A stretch of DNA of 64,000 nucleotides from Bradyrhizobium sp. WSM1417 (GCF_000515415.1 NZ_KI911783.1:7303831-7367830); one strand, 5' to 3'. Shown: positions 1-9,782, numbered from the stretch's first letter. Program-made: numbers and translations. The notes: generated by a model not told the origin, from the letters alone.

Positions 1-9
1 GCGAAAACC

Positions 10-165
10 TCACGAATAGCTCGGCGCATCCGGCCTGCGGAAGATCTGGATGGGGTCGCCAGGCACGATCGGATGGCCGCTGAACGTCGCATAGGCGTAG
101 AGCGCGAGATAGGCGATCGCGAGCGCGCCGACCGCATAGAAGGCCCAGGTCGCGACGCGTTTCAT
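10..165 (-). CDS. Small single-pass membrane protein (51 aa), unknown function
   Basis: A 51-residue reading frame starts with ATG, has a GGAG ribosome site about 8 bases upstream, and ends in TGA close to the window edge. It begins MKRVATW and carries one hydrophobic stretch (about residues 6-28, rich in Ala, Leu, Tyr), followed by a short polar tail with a Pro/Asp/Arg-rich end. The topology is that of a small inner-membrane protein with a short C-terminal tail. It lies about 100 bases downstream of the flavin reductase gene on the same strand and could be the last gene of the sulfonate operon. I do not recognise a family. The ribosome site and clean start make it a credible gene, but nothing in the sequence gives it a role. 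Confidence 0.5.
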   Translation of the reverse strand: MKRVATWAFYAVGALAIAYLALYAYATFSGHPIVPGDPIQIFRRPDAPSYS

Positions 166-263
166 GATTGCGCTCCATTGCTGTCCCGGCGGGAGGCTCA
201 GGCAGCGCTTCTAGAGCGAGGAGGGGGAAAAGGCCAGCCTGCACGGCCTGTGGCTGGCGGCGA

Positions 264-845
264 TCAAATGCCGCGCCGGACCTTGGTGGGAACGCTGACG
301 TCCGCAAGCCGGAGTGCGTCTTCGTCCTGATCCACCGCCACGTACTGGCCGTGCCAATAGGCCAGCGCAGCGTTGCGGGTCGAATTCCTGACGTCTCGCA
401 CCCGCCCGATGACGATGCCGTGCGAATGGCGCTCGAATATCTCCTCGACCTCGCAATCGACGGCCGACAATGCGCCCACCAGCAGCGGAACACCCGAGAC
501 GGCGGTCACCCATCTGGCGCCCGCGAAACGATCGGCACCCTTGAGCCCGCCCTTGCCGGCAAAGCGCTCGGCGATGTCGAGCTGATCGGCCGCGAGGATG
601 TTCACACCGAAGGCGCCGTGGCGCCGGATCAGCGGGAAGGAGGAGGCGTCGCGGTTGATGCTGACGATCAGCGTCGGCGGATCGACCGAGAACGAGCTGA
701 CCGAGGTGACGGTCATGCCGGTGATGTCCTTGCCCCGTCCGGCGGTGATGACGCTGACGCCGCCGGTGAGATGGCGCATGGCGCCGCGGAAATCGGCGGA
801 GGAGACGACATTTTCGGTCATGAGATCGCGGGGCACTACATTCAT
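264..845 (-). CDS. Flavin reductase-like FMN-binding protein (probable SsuE-type partner of SsuD)
   Basis: The 193-residue protein has the fold signature of the flavin reductase-like family: an N-terminal RxAMRHLTGGVSVIT-type segment, then GMTVTSVSSFSVDPPTLIVSIN (flavin-binding core, about residues 42-65) and FGVNIL near residue 80. Enzymes of this family reduce FMN with NAD(P)H and hand FMNH2 to a two-component monooxygenase. It lies 32 bases after ssuB on the same strand, so it probably supplies reduced flavin to the SsuD monooxygenase of the same operon. By sequence it belongs to the HpaC/DIM6 type rather than to classical flavodoxin-like SsuE, so no symbol is given. An internal ATG at residue 9 is an alternative start. 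Confidence 0.85.
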   Translation of the reverse strand: MNVVPRDLMTENVVSSADFRGAMRHLTGGVSVITAGRGKDITGMTVTSVSSFSVDPPTLIVSINRDASSFPLIRRHGAFGVNILAADQLDIAERFAGKGGLKGADRFAGARWVTAVSGVPLLVGALSAVDCEVEEIFERHSHGIVIGRVRDVRNSTRNAALAYWHGQYVAVDQDEDALRLADVSVPTKVRRGI

Positions 846-877
846 GGCATCGTCCCCAAGCGGGGGTCCCTCTCTAT

Positions 878-1714
878 CTAGGTACGATCGTCCGCCGACA
901 AAAGGTGGCTCAGGATCGAGCCTTCGAGACCCGCGAGCTCGGCCGAGCCGCGTTCGCGGGGCCGGGCCGTGTTAACCACAACGTCGTGGGCGATGCGCCC
1001 TTCCTCGATCACCAGCACCCGGTCGGCCAGCGCGACCGCCTCGGCGACATCGTGGGTCACCAGGATCGCGGTAAAGCCCTGGTCGCGCCAGACGCGCTCC
1101 AGCAACCGCTGCATCGAGATGCGGGTCAACGCGTCCAGCGCGCCAAGCGGCTCGTCGAAGGCGAGCACACGGGGACGCGAAACCAGCGCGCGGGCAAGAG
1201 CTACGCGCTGCTTCTGGCCGCCCGACAGCACCGAGGGCCACTGGTCGCGCTTGTCGGTTAGTCCAACCTCGGTCAACGCCTTATCGGCGCGTGTATGCGC
1301 ATCACTGGATGAACGATCGCGGCCGAGACCGACCTCGACATTGGAGAGAACGCGGGCCCAAGGCAACAGCCGAGGCTCCTGGAACATCACGCGGATATCC
1401 TCGGGCTTCACGGCGTCGCCGAGCGAGATGCTGCCGGCGTCGATCTTTTCCAGGCCGGCAATGAGGCGCAGCAGCGTGCTCTTGCCGCAGCCGCTTTTTC
1501 CCACGATGGCGACGAACTGGCCGGCGGGGATGTGCAGGTCGATGCCGCGCAGCACCTCGTTGTCCCCGTAGGATTTGCGCAGGCCACGGATGCTGAGCGG
1601 CAGGCCGCTCGTTGGCACCGGGCGCTCCTCGCGCACCACGCGGGCGTGAGGCGCGAAATGGGCACGGCTGGCGAGTTCGGTGTCTGGAACGGAGGTACGA
1701 AGGGCTGTCTGCAT
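878..1714 (-). CDS. ssuB: Aliphatic sulfonate ABC transporter, ATP-binding protein
   Basis: This 278-residue cytoplasmic ATPase energises sulfonate import. Walker A (GKSGCGKST, residues 72-80), Q-loop (FQEPRLLPW, about 111-119), ABC signature (LSGGQKQR, 163-170), Walker B (VLAFDEP, 183-189) and the switch His in VTHD (221) are all intact. The [10 protein letters not shown]-loop is typical of the nitrate/sulfonate/taurine importer ATPases. The start chosen is the ATG at 1714 (MQTALRTS); the frame stays open further upstream, but that stretch lies over ssuC and is only a shadow. The roughly 40-residue extension before the ABC domain is a little longer than in E. coli SsuB. It follows ssuC by 20 bases in the same operon. 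Substrate is inferred from the neighbouring ssuD. Confidence 0.92.
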   Translation of the reverse strand: MQTALRTSVPDTELASRAHFAPHARVVREERPVPTSGLPLSIRGLRKSYGDNEVLRGIDLHIPAGQFVAIVGKSGCGKSTLLRLIAGLEKIDAGSISLGDAVKPEDIRVMFQEPRLLPWARVLSNVEVGLGRDRSSSDAHTRADKALTEVGLTDKRDQWPSVLSGGQKQRVALARALVSRPRVLAFDEPLGALDALTRISMQRLLERVWRDQGFTAILVTHDVAEAVALADRVLVIEEGRIAHDVVVNTARPRERGSAELAGLEGSILSHLLSADDRT

Positions 1715-1734
1715 GTGATTCCCGGTATGTCTGC

Positions 1735-2541
1735 TCAGCGTTTCCAATAAGCGGGGTGCCAGGAGAGCGTCAGGCGCTCCAGCACGCGGGAGGCGCTGTC
1801 GGCGAGCTTGCCGAGCAGCGCGTAGATCAGGATCGAGAGCACCACGACGTCGATCAGCATGAACTCGCGCGCCTGCATCGCCATGTAACCGAGGCCCGAA
1901 GACGCCGCGATGGTCTCGGCGACAATCAAGGTCAGCCACATGATGCCGAGCGCGAAGCGGATGCCGACGAAGATCGAGGGCAGCGCGCCCGGGAAGATCA
2001 CCCGGCGGAACAGCTCGCCATCGGTCATGCCGTAGATGCGGCCCATCTCGATCAGCTGGGGATCGACGGTGCGGATGCCGTGCAGCGTGTTGAGGTAGAT
2101 CGGGAAGAACACGCCGAGCGCGACCAAAAACAGCTTCGCGCTTTCGTCGATGCCGAACCACAGGATCACCAGTGGGATCAGCGCCAGATGCGGCACGTTG
2201 CGCACCATCTGCAGCGTGGTGTCGGTGAGCTTTGACGACAGCTGCGACAGGCCGTTGGCAAGACCGAACGCGAAGCCGATGCTGCCGCCGATCAGGAAGC
2301 CGATCGAGGCGCGCCAGAACGAGACCCAGATGTTGCGAACGAGCTCGCCAGAGAGCAGCAGCTTCCAGCCCGCAAGCAACACGTCGCTCGGCGCCGGCAG
2401 CACCCGCGTCGGCACGAAGCCGGTGACGCTGGCGACCTGCCAGATCGCAATGATGGCGAGCGGCACGATCCACTGGATCAGGCCGTCCACGCGCGGCAGG
2501 CGCAAGCCGCGGGGAAGCGAAACGCTGTCGATCAGGCTCAT
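1735..2541 (-). CDS. ssuC: Aliphatic sulfonate ABC transporter, permease
   Basis: This 268-residue integral membrane protein has the BPD_transp_1 architecture, with about six hydrophobic segments. The first is near residues 23-43. The EAA loop is around residues 160-185 ([24 protein letters not shown]), where it contacts the SsuB ATPase. The segment [17 protein letters not shown] is typical of SsuC/TauC/NrtB permeases. Its start overlaps the stop of ssuD by four bases (ATGA), which implies translational coupling. Together with SsuA and SsuB it would form the importer for alkanesulfonates used as a sulfur source. Confidence 0.93.
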   Translation of the reverse strand: MSLIDSVSLPRGLRLPRVDGLIQWIVPLAIIAIWQVASVTGFVPTRVLPAPSDVLLAGWKLLLSGELVRNIWVSFWRASIGFLIGGSIGFAFGLANGLSQLSSKLTDTTLQMVRNVPHLALIPLVILWFGIDESAKLFLVALGVFFPIYLNTLHGIRTVDPQLIEMGRIYGMTDGELFRRVIFPGALPSIFVGIRFALGIMWLTLIVAETIAASSGLGYMAMQAREFMLIDVVVLSILIYALLGKLADSASRVLERLTLSWHPAYWKR

Positions 2542-3716
2542 GATTGCGACACCTGCTGCTGCGGACGATAATCGCTGCCGACCGTTTCACCAAAAGGGCC
2601 ACCGTTGAAGTGCAGCCTGGTCACGTTGCTGGGCTGCTCCAGCGAGAGCAGCGGAAACACCAGCTCGGCAAAACGATAGGCTTCCTCCAGATGCGGGTAG
2701 CCCGACATGATGAAGGTATCGATGCCGATGTCCTGATACTCCTTGATGCGGGCCGCGACCGTCTGGGCGTCGCCGACCAGCGCCGTGCCGGCGCCGCCAC
2801 GCACGAGGCCGACGCCGGCCCACAGGTTCGGGGCGATCTCGAGCTTGTCGCGCTTGCCGCCATAGAGCTGCGCCATGCGCTGCTGGCCGACCGAATCCAT
2901 CCGCGCGAAGTTCTTCTGCGCGGTCGCGATGGTCTCGTCGCTGACATGCTTGATCAGCTCATTCGCCGCACGCCAGGCCGCGTCATTGGTCTCGCGGACA
3001 ATCACGTGGAGCCGGATGCCGAAGGATAGTTTTCGACCGCGAGCCGCGGCGACCTCCCTCACCTTCGCGATCTTCTCCGCGACCAAGGCCGGCGGTTCGC
3101 CCCAGGTGAGGTATTTGTCGACGGTGTCGACGGCGACGTCGATGCCGGCATCCGACGAGCCGCCGAAATAGAGCGGCGGACGCGGCGACTGCACCGGAGG
3201 AAACAGCAGCTTGCCGCCTTCGACATGGATGTGCTTGCCCTCGACGTTGACGGTCTTGCCGGCGAGCAGCTCGCTATAGACGCCGAGGAACTCGCGGGTG
3301 ACCTCGTAGCGCTCGTCATGGGCGAGGAAGATGCCGTCGCCCTTGTTCTCGACGGGATCGCCGCCGGTGACGACGTTGACCAGGAGCCGGCCGTTGGTGA
3401 CGCGGTCGAGCGTCGCGGTCATGCGCGCGGCCACGCTCGGCGATTGCAGGCCGGGCCTGACCGCCACGAGATAGCGCAGCCGCTCGGTGAACGGCGCGAC
3501 CGAGGAGGCGACGATCCAGGAATCCTCGCAAGACCGCCCGGTCGGCAGCAGCACACCGAAATAGCCGAGCTGGTCGGCGGCCTGCGCGATCTGGCGCAGA
3601 TAGTTGAAATTGACCTCGCGGCCGCCGATGCCGGTGCCGAGATAGCGGCCGTCGCCGTGGGTCGGCAGGAACCAGAGGATGTTGGCGTTCGCTTGCTTGC
3701 TCATTTGCTTGCTCAT
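2538..3716 (-). CDS. ssuD: FMNH2-dependent alkanesulfonate monooxygenase
   Basis: The 392-residue protein is a bacterial luciferase-family enzyme close to E. coli SsuD (381 aa). It uses FMNH2 and O2 to cleave alkanesulfonates to an aldehyde plus sulfite, releasing sulfur for growth. Diagnostic stretches are [14 protein letters not shown] near the N terminus, [20 protein letters not shown] (about residues 95-115), [10 protein letters not shown] and YLTWGEPP. The C-terminal part includes [18 protein letters not shown], the usual flavin/TIM-barrel end. The N terminus reads MSKQMSKQ, an exact 12-base duplication, so translation could begin at 3716 or 3704. The start overlaps the upstream ssuA stop by four bases. 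The reduced flavin probably comes from the reductase at 264-845. Confidence 0.95.
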   Translation of the reverse strand: MSKQMSKQANANILWFLPTHGDGRYLGTGIGGREVNFNYLRQIAQAADQLGYFGVLLPTGRSCEDSWIVASSVAPFTERLRYLVAVRPGLQSPSVAARMTATLDRVTNGRLLVNVVTGGDPVENKGDGIFLAHDERYEVTREFLGVYSELLAGKTVNVEGKHIHVEGGKLLFPPVQSPRPPLYFGGSSDAGIDVAVDTVDKYLTWGEPPALVAEKIAKVREVAAARGRKLSFGIRLHVIVRETNDAAWRAANELIKHVSDETIATAQKNFARMDSVGQQRMAQLYGGKRDKLEIAPNLWAGVGLVRGGAGTALVGDAQTVAARIKEYQDIGIDTFIMSGYPHLEEAYRFAELVFPLLSLEQPSNVTRLHFNGGPFGETVGSDYRPQQQVSQS

Positions 3717-4666
3717 GATCCTGGCTTCCGCGCCACGTCGGAAATCTTGATGGATTTGGGGATCAGGTTGAGCGCGAAGAACGCGTCCGCAACCTGTTGC
3801 TGATCGGCGATGACGGCATCGGTCAGCGGCTTGATGCCGTAGGATTGCCGCTTCAGCGCGACCTCGACCACCGGGACTGACAGGCCGATCGACGGCGCCA
3901 GCTGCGCGGCAACCCCGTGGATATCGCCCTTGGCCCAATCGTCCACCGCGCTGAGCTCGGCCAGCACGGCGTCGACGATATCAGGATGGGCCTCGAGGAA
4001 TTTCTTCGAGGAGAAATAGAACTGGTAGTTGGCGACGATGTTGGTGCCGTCAGCGAGCGTGCGGGCGCCGGTCGCGGCTTCCGCGGCGGCCTGGAACGGA
4101 TCCCAGATCACCCATGCATCGACCGCGCCGCGCTCGAAGGCGGCGCGCGCATCGGCCGGCGCGAGAAACACCGGCTCGATCTCGGAATATTTGACGCCGG
4201 CTTTCTCCAGCGCCTTGACCAGGAGGTAATGGACATTGGAGCCCTTGTTGAGCGCGACCTTCTTGCCCTTGAGGTCGGCGACGGACTTCAGCGGGCTGTC
4301 CTTCGGCACCAGGATCGCCTCGCCCTTCGGGGCCGGCGGCTCGTAGGCGACATACTGGATCGGCGCGCCGGCGGCCTGCGCGAAGATCGGCGGGGCTTCG
4401 CCGGTGTTGCCGAAATCGATCGCACCGACATTGAGCGCCTCGAGCAGCGGCGGGCCGGAGGGGAATTCGGTCCACACCACCTTGTAGCCGTCGGCAGCTA
4501 GCTTCGGCTCCAGCGTGCCCTTGCTCTTGAGCAGCACCAGTTTGCCGTATTTCTGGTAGCCGATGCGGACCACCTTGTCCTGCCCATAGGAGGTGCCGAC
4601 CGCAGCGGCGACGATGCCGATCGACAGCACGATGGCCGCGATCAGACGCTGGATGATACGCCTCAT
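3713..4666 (-). CDS. ssuA: Sulfonate ABC transporter substrate-binding protein (second of two tandem copies)
   Basis: The 317-residue protein has an N-terminal signal peptide (about residues 1-29: MRRIIQRL, hydrophobic core, then SYGQ) and matches periplasmic aliphatic-sulfonate binding proteins. Characteristic motifs are [37 protein letters not shown] and [27 protein letters not shown]. It would capture sulfonates and deliver them to SsuC. The ATG at 4666 is the start; an open frame continues upstream only as a shadow over the neighbouring gene. Its stop overlaps the ssuD start by four bases. A close paralogue lies directly upstream at 4705-5667, so the operon encodes two binding proteins for one permease. 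Confidence 0.9.
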   Translation of the reverse strand: MRRIIQRLIAAIVLSIGIVAAAVGTSYGQDKVVRIGYQKYGKLVLLKSKGTLEPKLAADGYKVVWTEFPSGPPLLEALNVGAIDFGNTGEAPPIFAQAAGAPIQYVAYEPPAPKGEAILVPKDSPLKSVADLKGKKVALNKGSNVHYLLVKALEKAGVKYSEIEPVFLAPADARAAFERGAVDAWVIWDPFQAAAEAATGARTLADGTNIVANYQFYFSSKKFLEAHPDIVDAVLAELSAVDDWAKGDIHGVAAQLAPSIGLSVPVVEVALKRQSYGIKPLTDAVIADQQQVADAFFALNLIPKSIKISDVARKPGS

Positions 4667-4704
4667 GTTCAAACCCTTTTGAATGGGAAGGCTGGTTGGC
4701 ACGA

Positions 4705-5667
4705 TCAGGCTGCCGGGTTGCGCCAGACGATGTCGCGGATCACGATCGGCTTCGGGATCAGGCCGAGCTTGTGGAAGCGGTCGGCGACACCCTGCTGGGT
4801 CGTGACGATGTCGTCGGTGACGGGGCCGACCACGAAATTCGCGCGATTGGCGGCGAGGGTCTGGATGTCCAGCGGGACGCCGGTGATCGCGGCGAGCGAT
4901 TTGGCGACCTCGTTCCGGTGCTGTTCGGCCCATCGACCAGCTGCGCTCGCCACATCGATGATCTGTTGCAGGACTGCGCCGTGGCTCTTCGCGAAATCGC
5001 GATTGGCGATGAAGAAGGAGTTTGTCTTGGTGACGTCGCGCGCATTGATCAGGATGCGGCCGCCCTGCTTGGTCTCGCCGATCGCGAAATACGGATCCCA
5101 GATCGCCCAGGCTTCGATGCTGCCATTGGCAAAGGCGGGACCGGCATCCGGCGGCGTCAGATAGACCGGCGTGATGTCGGCATAGGTGAGGCCGGCTTTC
5201 TCCAGCGTCTGCACCACGATGTTGTGGGCGCTGGATCCCTTGGTGAAGCCGACGCGCTTGCCCCTCAAGTCCGCGATGGCGCGGAACGGCGAATCCTTCG
5301 GCACCAGGATGCCCTGCCCGTTGGTGATGGGCTGGCCGGCGGCATAGACGATCGCCGCGCCCGCGGCCTGGGCGAACACCGGCGGGGAATCGCCGACCGC
5401 ACCGAAATCGACGCTGCCGACATTCATCGCCTCCATCATCGGAGGCCCCGACGAGAACTCGACCCATTTCACGTCGACGCCCAAGGGCGCGAAATGTTTT
5501 TCCAGGGCGGCCTGCTGACGCGTGACAACCAGCACGCCGGTCTTCTGGTAGCCGATACGAATTTCCTTCACCGCACCTTGCGACGTTGCTTGCGCGTTGG
5601 CGTGCGAAGCGAATGCGGCGGCTGCCGCAGTTCCAACGGATAGTTTCAGAAAGTCCCGACGTTGCAT
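4705..5667 (-). CDS. Sulfonate ABC transporter substrate-binding protein, Tat-exported (first of two tandem copies)
   Basis: This 320-residue SsuA-family protein is the first gene of the operon. The N terminus MQRRDFLKLSVGTAAAAAF is a twin-arginine signal, unlike the Sec-type leader of the downstream copy, so the two paralogues may leave the cell by different routes. The body shares the family motifs with its neighbour (IRIGYQKTGVLVV, FSSGPPMMEAMNVGSVDFG, VYLTPPDAGPAFANGSIEAWAIWDPYF). The two proteins align along their whole length but are clearly diverged, which suggests an old tandem duplication with separated substrate preference. It is followed by the second copy after 38 bases. Confidence 0.9.
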   Translation of the reverse strand: MQRRDFLKLSVGTAAAAAFASHANAQATSQGAVKEIRIGYQKTGVLVVTRQQAALEKHFAPLGVDVKWVEFSSGPPMMEAMNVGSVDFGAVGDSPPVFAQAAGAAIVYAAGQPITNGQGILVPKDSPFRAIADLRGKRVGFTKGSSAHNIVVQTLEKAGLTYADITPVYLTPPDAGPAFANGSIEAWAIWDPYFAIGETKQGGRILINARDVTKTNSFFIANRDFAKSHGAVLQQIIDVASAAGRWAEQHRNEVAKSLAAITGVPLDIQTLAANRANFVVGPVTDDIVTTQQGVADRFHKLGLIPKPIVIRDIVWRNPAA

Positions 5668-6025
5668 CCGACACTCCAGGCCGCGTGCGGCCGTCCTTCA
5701 TTCGTGCTCGGGAATGATGGTGCGGCTTGTCGGAGGTGTCGAGACGCGCGGAAAAATAGCGATGCAGGCACTGCAAGCGCGGCGGAGCGCATGATTAATC
5801 TTTCAATCCACCGAGCAATGCAGGGGATATTTTTCCGCACGCGAATGTGAAAAACGCACGCACCCGACCGAGAAATAAAAAAATCGCGAAAACAACCCCA
5901 TGCACAGTAGCCGGCGCGTGCGAAAACAATGACTTACGTTTATCCGAACTTGACTTGACTCGTCGGGCAAAACAGGAGCAGGATGGCATGATGGCGGCGT
6001 TGCGGATGGACCGGTCCCTGCCGGA
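5668..6025. other. Intergenic region upstream of the sulfonate operon (358 bases, promoter region)
   Basis: No convincing gene lies here. The region between about 5780 and 5970 is markedly richer in A and T than its surroundings (for example the run of A around 5876-5883). That fits the promoter and activator-binding region of the minus-strand ssu operon. On the plus strand a 13-codon frame (5988-6029, MMAALRMD...) follows an AGGAG sequence and overlaps the end of the P450 gene; I do not count it as a gene. I see no clear hairpin terminator for the P450 gene. Confidence 0.5.
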
Positions 6026-7204
6026 CTAGTGCAGCCACCTCACCGGCAGATTTTGCAGCCCGCGGAACGCCCATCCGCCGATCCGCACCGGCTCGTCGTC
6101 GGCGATCTCGAGCCGGCCGGCACGCGCGAACAAGGTCGGCAGTGCGACGTCGGCGATCATGGCGCGCGAGGCCCAGGCGCCGGCGCAGAAATGCGGGCCA
6201 GCACCGAAAGCGACACTCTTGGCCGTATCACGCCGCGCGTCGAACTGGTCGGCGCGCACGAAGTGCTTCTCATCGCGATTAGCGGAGCCGAACATGAGGA
6301 ATACGCGTTCATCGGTTTCGAATGCGACGTCTCGGATCGTCCACGGCTTTGCGATGCGTCGCGGCGACATGCCGATCGGCGAGATCCAGCGGGCATATTC
6401 CTCGAAGGCCTGGAGCCACGTCACCTCGCCCTTGCGCACGAGATCGAGCTGGTCGGGATGGCTCAGCAGCGCCCACACCGTGCCGGCGATCGCCTTGCGC
6501 GGCTCGTTCTGGCCGCCGGATATCGCGAGCTTGACGTTGGCGCGCACGCTCTCCATCGCCATGCCCGAGGCGAACAGCACGCCGAGGATGCTCTGGTCGG
6601 GATGCTTGCGCATCACCGGCAGGATGTCGTCGATCGCCGCATCGATGCCCGACGTGGCCGCATGACACCGCGCCTCGACGGCTGGGTCGCCGCTGTAGTT
6701 GGCGATGCCCTCGATCATGCCCTGTGACCAGGCGTCCATGTCCGCAAAGCCGATATTGGTGAGGCCGGTAATCGACTTCAGGCATTCGCCGGAGAACGGC
6801 AACGCGAAGTCGCGCATGAAATCGATCCGCCCGGGCTCGATCGCGTCGATGATGCGGTCGGCATGGGCCTGGAACAGCGCGGCCCAGTGCGCCTTCACCG
6901 CCTTCGGCGACACCGTCGGAAACATCGCGCGGCGCTCGACCTGGTGCGCCTCGCCGTCCTTGCGCATCATGTTGTGGCCCATCAGCTGGTTCATCAGGCC
7001 TGCCGGCTGGTGCGAGGAGAACACGTCGATCTGCTTCTCGGAAATCGAGATATCGTCGCGGCTCGTCAGCAGCGTCGAGCCGAGCTGCGGCACGAAGGCG
7101 ATCGGCGCCTCTTTCCGCATCTTGGCGAGCATCGGATAGGGGTCGGCCCAGAATGCGGCCGGGTCGATGTCGATGCGCGGCGCGGTGCTCAAGCTTCGCT
7201 CCAT
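6026..7204 (-). CDS. Cytochrome P450
   Basis: The 392-residue protein is a soluble bacterial class I-type P450. The heme-ligand loop is FGAGPHFCAG with Cys340, and the K-helix ExxR motif is present in EEYARW. The I-helix reads SGGQNEPRKAI. This matches the 'GG-x-N-E-P' variety, in which Pro stands where the oxygen-activating Thr of classical P450s (AGxDT) would be, so the proton-delivery step may differ from the textbook enzyme. No redox partner (ferredoxin, ferredoxin reductase) lies beside it. The divergence and spacing do not tie it to the ssu operon. A LuxR-type regulator lies 65 bases upstream on the same strand and may control it. Substrate unknown. Confidence 0.92.
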   Translation of the reverse strand: MERSLSTAPRIDIDPAAFWADPYPMLAKMRKEAPIAFVPQLGSTLLTSRDDISISEKQIDVFSSHQPAGLMNQLMGHNMMRKDGEAHQVERRAMFPTVSPKAVKAHWAALFQAHADRIIDAIEPGRIDFMRDFALPFSGECLKSITGLTNIGFADMDAWSQGMIEGIANYSGDPAVEARCHAATSGIDAAIDDILPVMRKHPDQSILGVLFASGMAMESVRANVKLAISGGQNEPRKAIAGTVWALLSHPDQLDLVRKGEVTWLQAFEEYARWISPIGMSPRRIAKPWTIRDVAFETDERVFLMFGSANRDEKHFVRADQFDARRDTAKSVAFGAGPHFCAGAWASRAMIADVALPTLFARAGRLEIADDEPVRIGGWAFRGLQNLPVRWLH

Positions 7205-7269
7205 TGCTGTTCGCCGCCAACGTTAGCGGCTTCAGGAGGCGCCGTCTGTCCCCAGCGATTGGGACAGCC

Positions 7270-8070
7270 TCAGTTCAGGCCGCGCGGGCCGGCGAGCAGG
7301 CGCAGCACGATCGCAAACAGCTCGCTCTGCGAGGAAATGCCGAGCCGCTCATAGGCGCGCTTGCGGTACGTCAGCGTCGAATGCAGGCTGATTCCGAGCG
7401 CCTGCGAGATCGCCTCGGAGCTGAAGCCCGAGAGGATGCGCCGGCAAACGTCCTGCTCGCGCGGGGTGAGGCTGGCGAGCGGCGCGCGCGTCGCGAAGAG
7501 CCCGGCGAGAGACTGCTCGGTCGTCGCCGCCGAGCCGTGCTGGAAATGGCGTGCGACGCTCGCACTGATGGCCGGTGCGATGGCCTCAAGCCGCACACGC
7601 TGGGCGTCGCTGAAGCGGCCCTGGACGGCGATGCGATAGAAATTGACGTAGAAGCAGGTGTCGTCGACCCAGATCGCGGTCGCGCATTTGTCGACGATGC
7701 CGGAATCCACAAAGAACATTTTGCGGTAGCGCGCGCCGTACATGCGCGGCGCGAAGGCGGGCAGCACGAGCGTCGCGCGGCCCTCGCCTTCGAACAGCGC
7801 ATCGCGGTTGGGATCGGATTGGTGGAACTGCCCGGCATAGGCGGCGCCGAGATCGCCGCCGATCGGGATGTTGCCGGCATCGAGCAGGCAGTGTGCGGCG
7901 CCCGCGCGGCTCAGCGCGAACACCATGCAATGCCCGACCCCGGCCTGCCGGCGCAGTGTATCGATCAGGATATCAGGGAAATCCGGACGACCGATGGCAA
8001 GCACCGCGGGCGTAACATCGCCAGCCGCCGGATTTGCGGGCGTCCCGTGAGGGCGCATCGTTTTCTCCAC
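7270..8070 (-). CDS. LuxR-family transcriptional regulator
   Basis: The 266-residue protein ends in a GerE/LuxR helix-turn-helix (about residues 203-260: SLTPREQDVCRRILSGFSSE, then AISQALGISLHSTLTYRKRAYERLGI). The N-terminal two thirds matches no sensor family I can name with confidence; it lacks the W/Y/D pattern of acyl-homoserine-lactone domains and has no receiver-type acidic pocket. The gene runs in the same direction as the P450 gene downstream, so P450 control is a reasonable guess. ATG codons at residues 1 and 5 are both possible starts. Confidence 0.8.
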   Translation of the reverse strand: MEKTMRPHGTPANPAAGDVTPAVLAIGRPDFPDILIDTLRRQAGVGHCMVFALSRAGAAHCLLDAGNIPIGGDLGAAYAGQFHQSDPNRDALFEGEGRATLVLPAFAPRMYGARYRKMFFVDSGIVDKCATAIWVDDTCFYVNFYRIAVQGRFSDAQRVRLEAIAPAISASVARHFQHGSAATTEQSLAGLFATRAPLASLTPREQDVCRRILSGFSSEAISQALGISLHSTLTYRKRAYERLGISSQSELFAIVLRLLAGPRGLN

Positions 8071-8166
8071 ATCGCCTTTTGACGAAATTTATCAGCAATG
8101 GCCGCGCAGCGGAAGGCGGGTATCGCCGGATATCTCGTCGCCAAGCCAGGCGTACGAAGGGGCGGC

Positions 8167-8526
8167 TCAGCCAGCACTTGTCCGCAAAATCTTGTCCATT
8201 GCTTTTCCCTTGGCCAGCTCATCGATCAGCTTGTCCAGGTAGCGGATCTCTCGCATCGTTGGCTCTTGGACATCCTCGACCCGGACGCCGCAAACCACGC
8301 CTGTGATCAAGGCTCGCGAAGGATTGATCTTGGGGGCTTTCGCAAAGAAGGTTTCGAAGTCCGTCCGCTGTTCCAGTTGAGCTTCCAGCTCCTTCTGACC
8401 ATAGCCTGTCAACCAGGAGATGACCTGATCAACCTCTGCTTTGGTGCGTCCTTTCTTCTCCGCCTTCGCAACGTAAAGCGGGTAAACGCTTGCGAAGCTG
8501 GTGGTGTAGATCCGGTGTTTTGTCAT
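8167..8526 (-). CDS. DUF2200 family protein
   Basis: This 119-residue soluble protein begins [19 protein letters not shown] and contains [19 protein letters not shown]. Both segments are characteristic of the DUF2200 family, a widespread small protein of unknown biochemical role. The C-terminal half ([20 protein letters not shown], then a charged helix) also fits. The ATG at 8526 is chosen because the family begins at this residue; the frame continues upstream only into unrelated sequence. No operon partner is evident: the luciferase-like gene ends 37 bases upstream on the same strand. Confidence 0.88.
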   Translation of the reverse strand: MTKHRIYTTSFASVYPLYVAKAEKKGRTKAEVDQVISWLTGYGQKELEAQLEQRTDFETFFAKAPKINPSRALITGVVCGVRVEDVQEPTMREIRYLDKLIDELAKGKAMDKILRTSAG

Positions 8527-8563
8527 GAGCACTCCGGGATAGCTTGTTGCAGGACGTGACACT

Positions 8564-9769
8564 CTACCCGGCCGCCGCCTTCGCCGGCGCAACGTTGACG
8601 GCGAGTTTGCCGTAGCGGTCGGTGAAGGCCTCGGTGTCGATTTCCTCGAGCTTGATCTCGCCGCTCATGACGCCTTGCTTCCACGCCGCCTGCGCCGGAT
8701 CATTCTGGAATTCCGGCATCACCTCGCGGCCGAACAGCTCCAGCGATTCGCAGATGTGCTCGTGGCTGTTCTTGCCCGCTTGGTTGAGCAAAATGACCTG
8801 GTCGACGTGCGAGCCCTGGAAGCGCTTCAGCTTCCTGCGGATGGTTTCGGGCGAGCCGATCAGGCCGCCGCGCAGCGCCGCCTCCTGCGCCTCCGGGTTG
8901 TCGCGCTTCCACTTGTTGTACTCGTCCCACATGTTGACGGTGTAGGGCGCCGGACGCTGGCGGTTCTGCGAGGCGCCGTAGAAGCGCAACGCGAACTGGA
9001 AGAAGGTGGCGCCGTCGGCGCGGGCGCGGGCCTCCTCATCCGTCTTCGCGCACATGAAGAACGACACCAGCGCCATGTTCGGGTTGATCTCGTAGTCGGC
9101 AAGCTTGGCGAGACGCTTGGTCATGGCGTTGTAATAGGCGTGCACCCAGGCGTGCGCGGCATCCGCGCTGACGAACTGGAAACCGAGCGCGCCAAAGCCG
9201 TGCCGTCCCGCGCGTTCGATGGTCTGTAATTGCGAGCAGGCCATCCACAAGGGCGGATGCGGTTTTTGCACCGGCTTCGGGACGACGTTTCGCAAGGGAA
9301 TGTCGAAATATTTGCCGTGATGCTCGCTTCCCGCGTCCTTGAACATCGGGAAGATCGCGGCGACGGCCTCCTCGAACACCTCTTTCTTGGTCTCCATGTC
9401 GCGGCCGAACGGCGTGAGCTCGGTGATGGAGGCACTCTCGCCCATGCCGAATTCGCAGCGCCCGTTGGAGAGCAGGTCGAGCACTGCGACGCGCTCGGCG
9501 ACACGCGCCGGGTGGTTGGTGGTGAGCTGGAGGATGCCGTGGCCGAGCCGGATGTTCCTGGTGCGCTGGCTTGCGGCCGCGAGGAACGATTCCGGCGAGG
9601 GCGAGTGCGAGTACTCTTCGAGAAAATGATGCTCGACGACCCAGGCGTGGTCGTAGCCGAGCTGGTCGGCCAGTTCCATCTGCGAGAGCGCGTTCTGGTA
9701 GAGGCTGAGCTCGTCGCCGGCCACCCACGGACGTGGCAGTTGCAGCTCATAGAAGATGCCGAACTTCAT
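8564..9769 (-). CDS. LLM-class flavin-dependent oxidoreductase (luciferase-like monooxygenase)
   Basis: The 401-residue protein has the luciferase-like TIM-barrel signature: [15 protein letters not shown] at the N terminus, [22 protein letters not shown] (about residues 39-60), [20 protein letters not shown] and GRCEFGMGE. Members use FMNH2 supplied by a separate reductase to oxygenate or desulfonate organic substrates. It is not a close match to SsuD, and the substrate cannot be read from the sequence. A GGGAGAGG ribosome site lies just upstream of the ATG. The leader directly upstream contains four exact 10-base repeats. The flavin reductase at 264-845 could in principle also serve this enzyme. 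Confidence 0.88.
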   Translation of the reverse strand: MKFGIFYELQLPRPWVAGDELSLYQNALSQMELADQLGYDHAWVVEHHFLEEYSHSPSPESFLAAASQRTRNIRLGHGILQLTTNHPARVAERVAVLDLLSNGRCEFGMGESASITELTPFGRDMETKKEVFEEAVAAIFPMFKDAGSEHHGKYFDIPLRNVVPKPVQKPHPPLWMACSQLQTIERAGRHGFGALGFQFVSADAAHAWVHAYYNAMTKRLAKLADYEINPNMALVSFFMCAKTDEEARARADGATFFQFALRFYGASQNRQRPAPYTVNMWDEYNKWKRDNPEAQEAALRGGLIGSPETIRRKLKRFQGSHVDQVILLNQAGKNSHEHICESLELFGREVMPEFQNDPAQAAWKQGVMSGEIKLEEIDTEAFTDRYGKLAVNVAPAKAAAG

Positions 9770-9782
9770 GACGCCTCTCCCA

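Noticed and set aside
878..2602. A 574-residue frame running through ssuB and ssuC
   Set aside because: The ssuB protein starts at 1714; the upstream part is a shadow of ssuC in another frame.
3713..5776. A very long open frame covering both SsuA genes
   Set aside because: Only the part after 4666 is homologous to SsuA; the rest is the wrong frame of the upstream paralogue.
5988..6029. A 13-codon frame with an AGGAG site upstream of the ssu region
   Set aside because: It overlaps the end of the P450 gene, has no distinct product, and the site could occur by chance.
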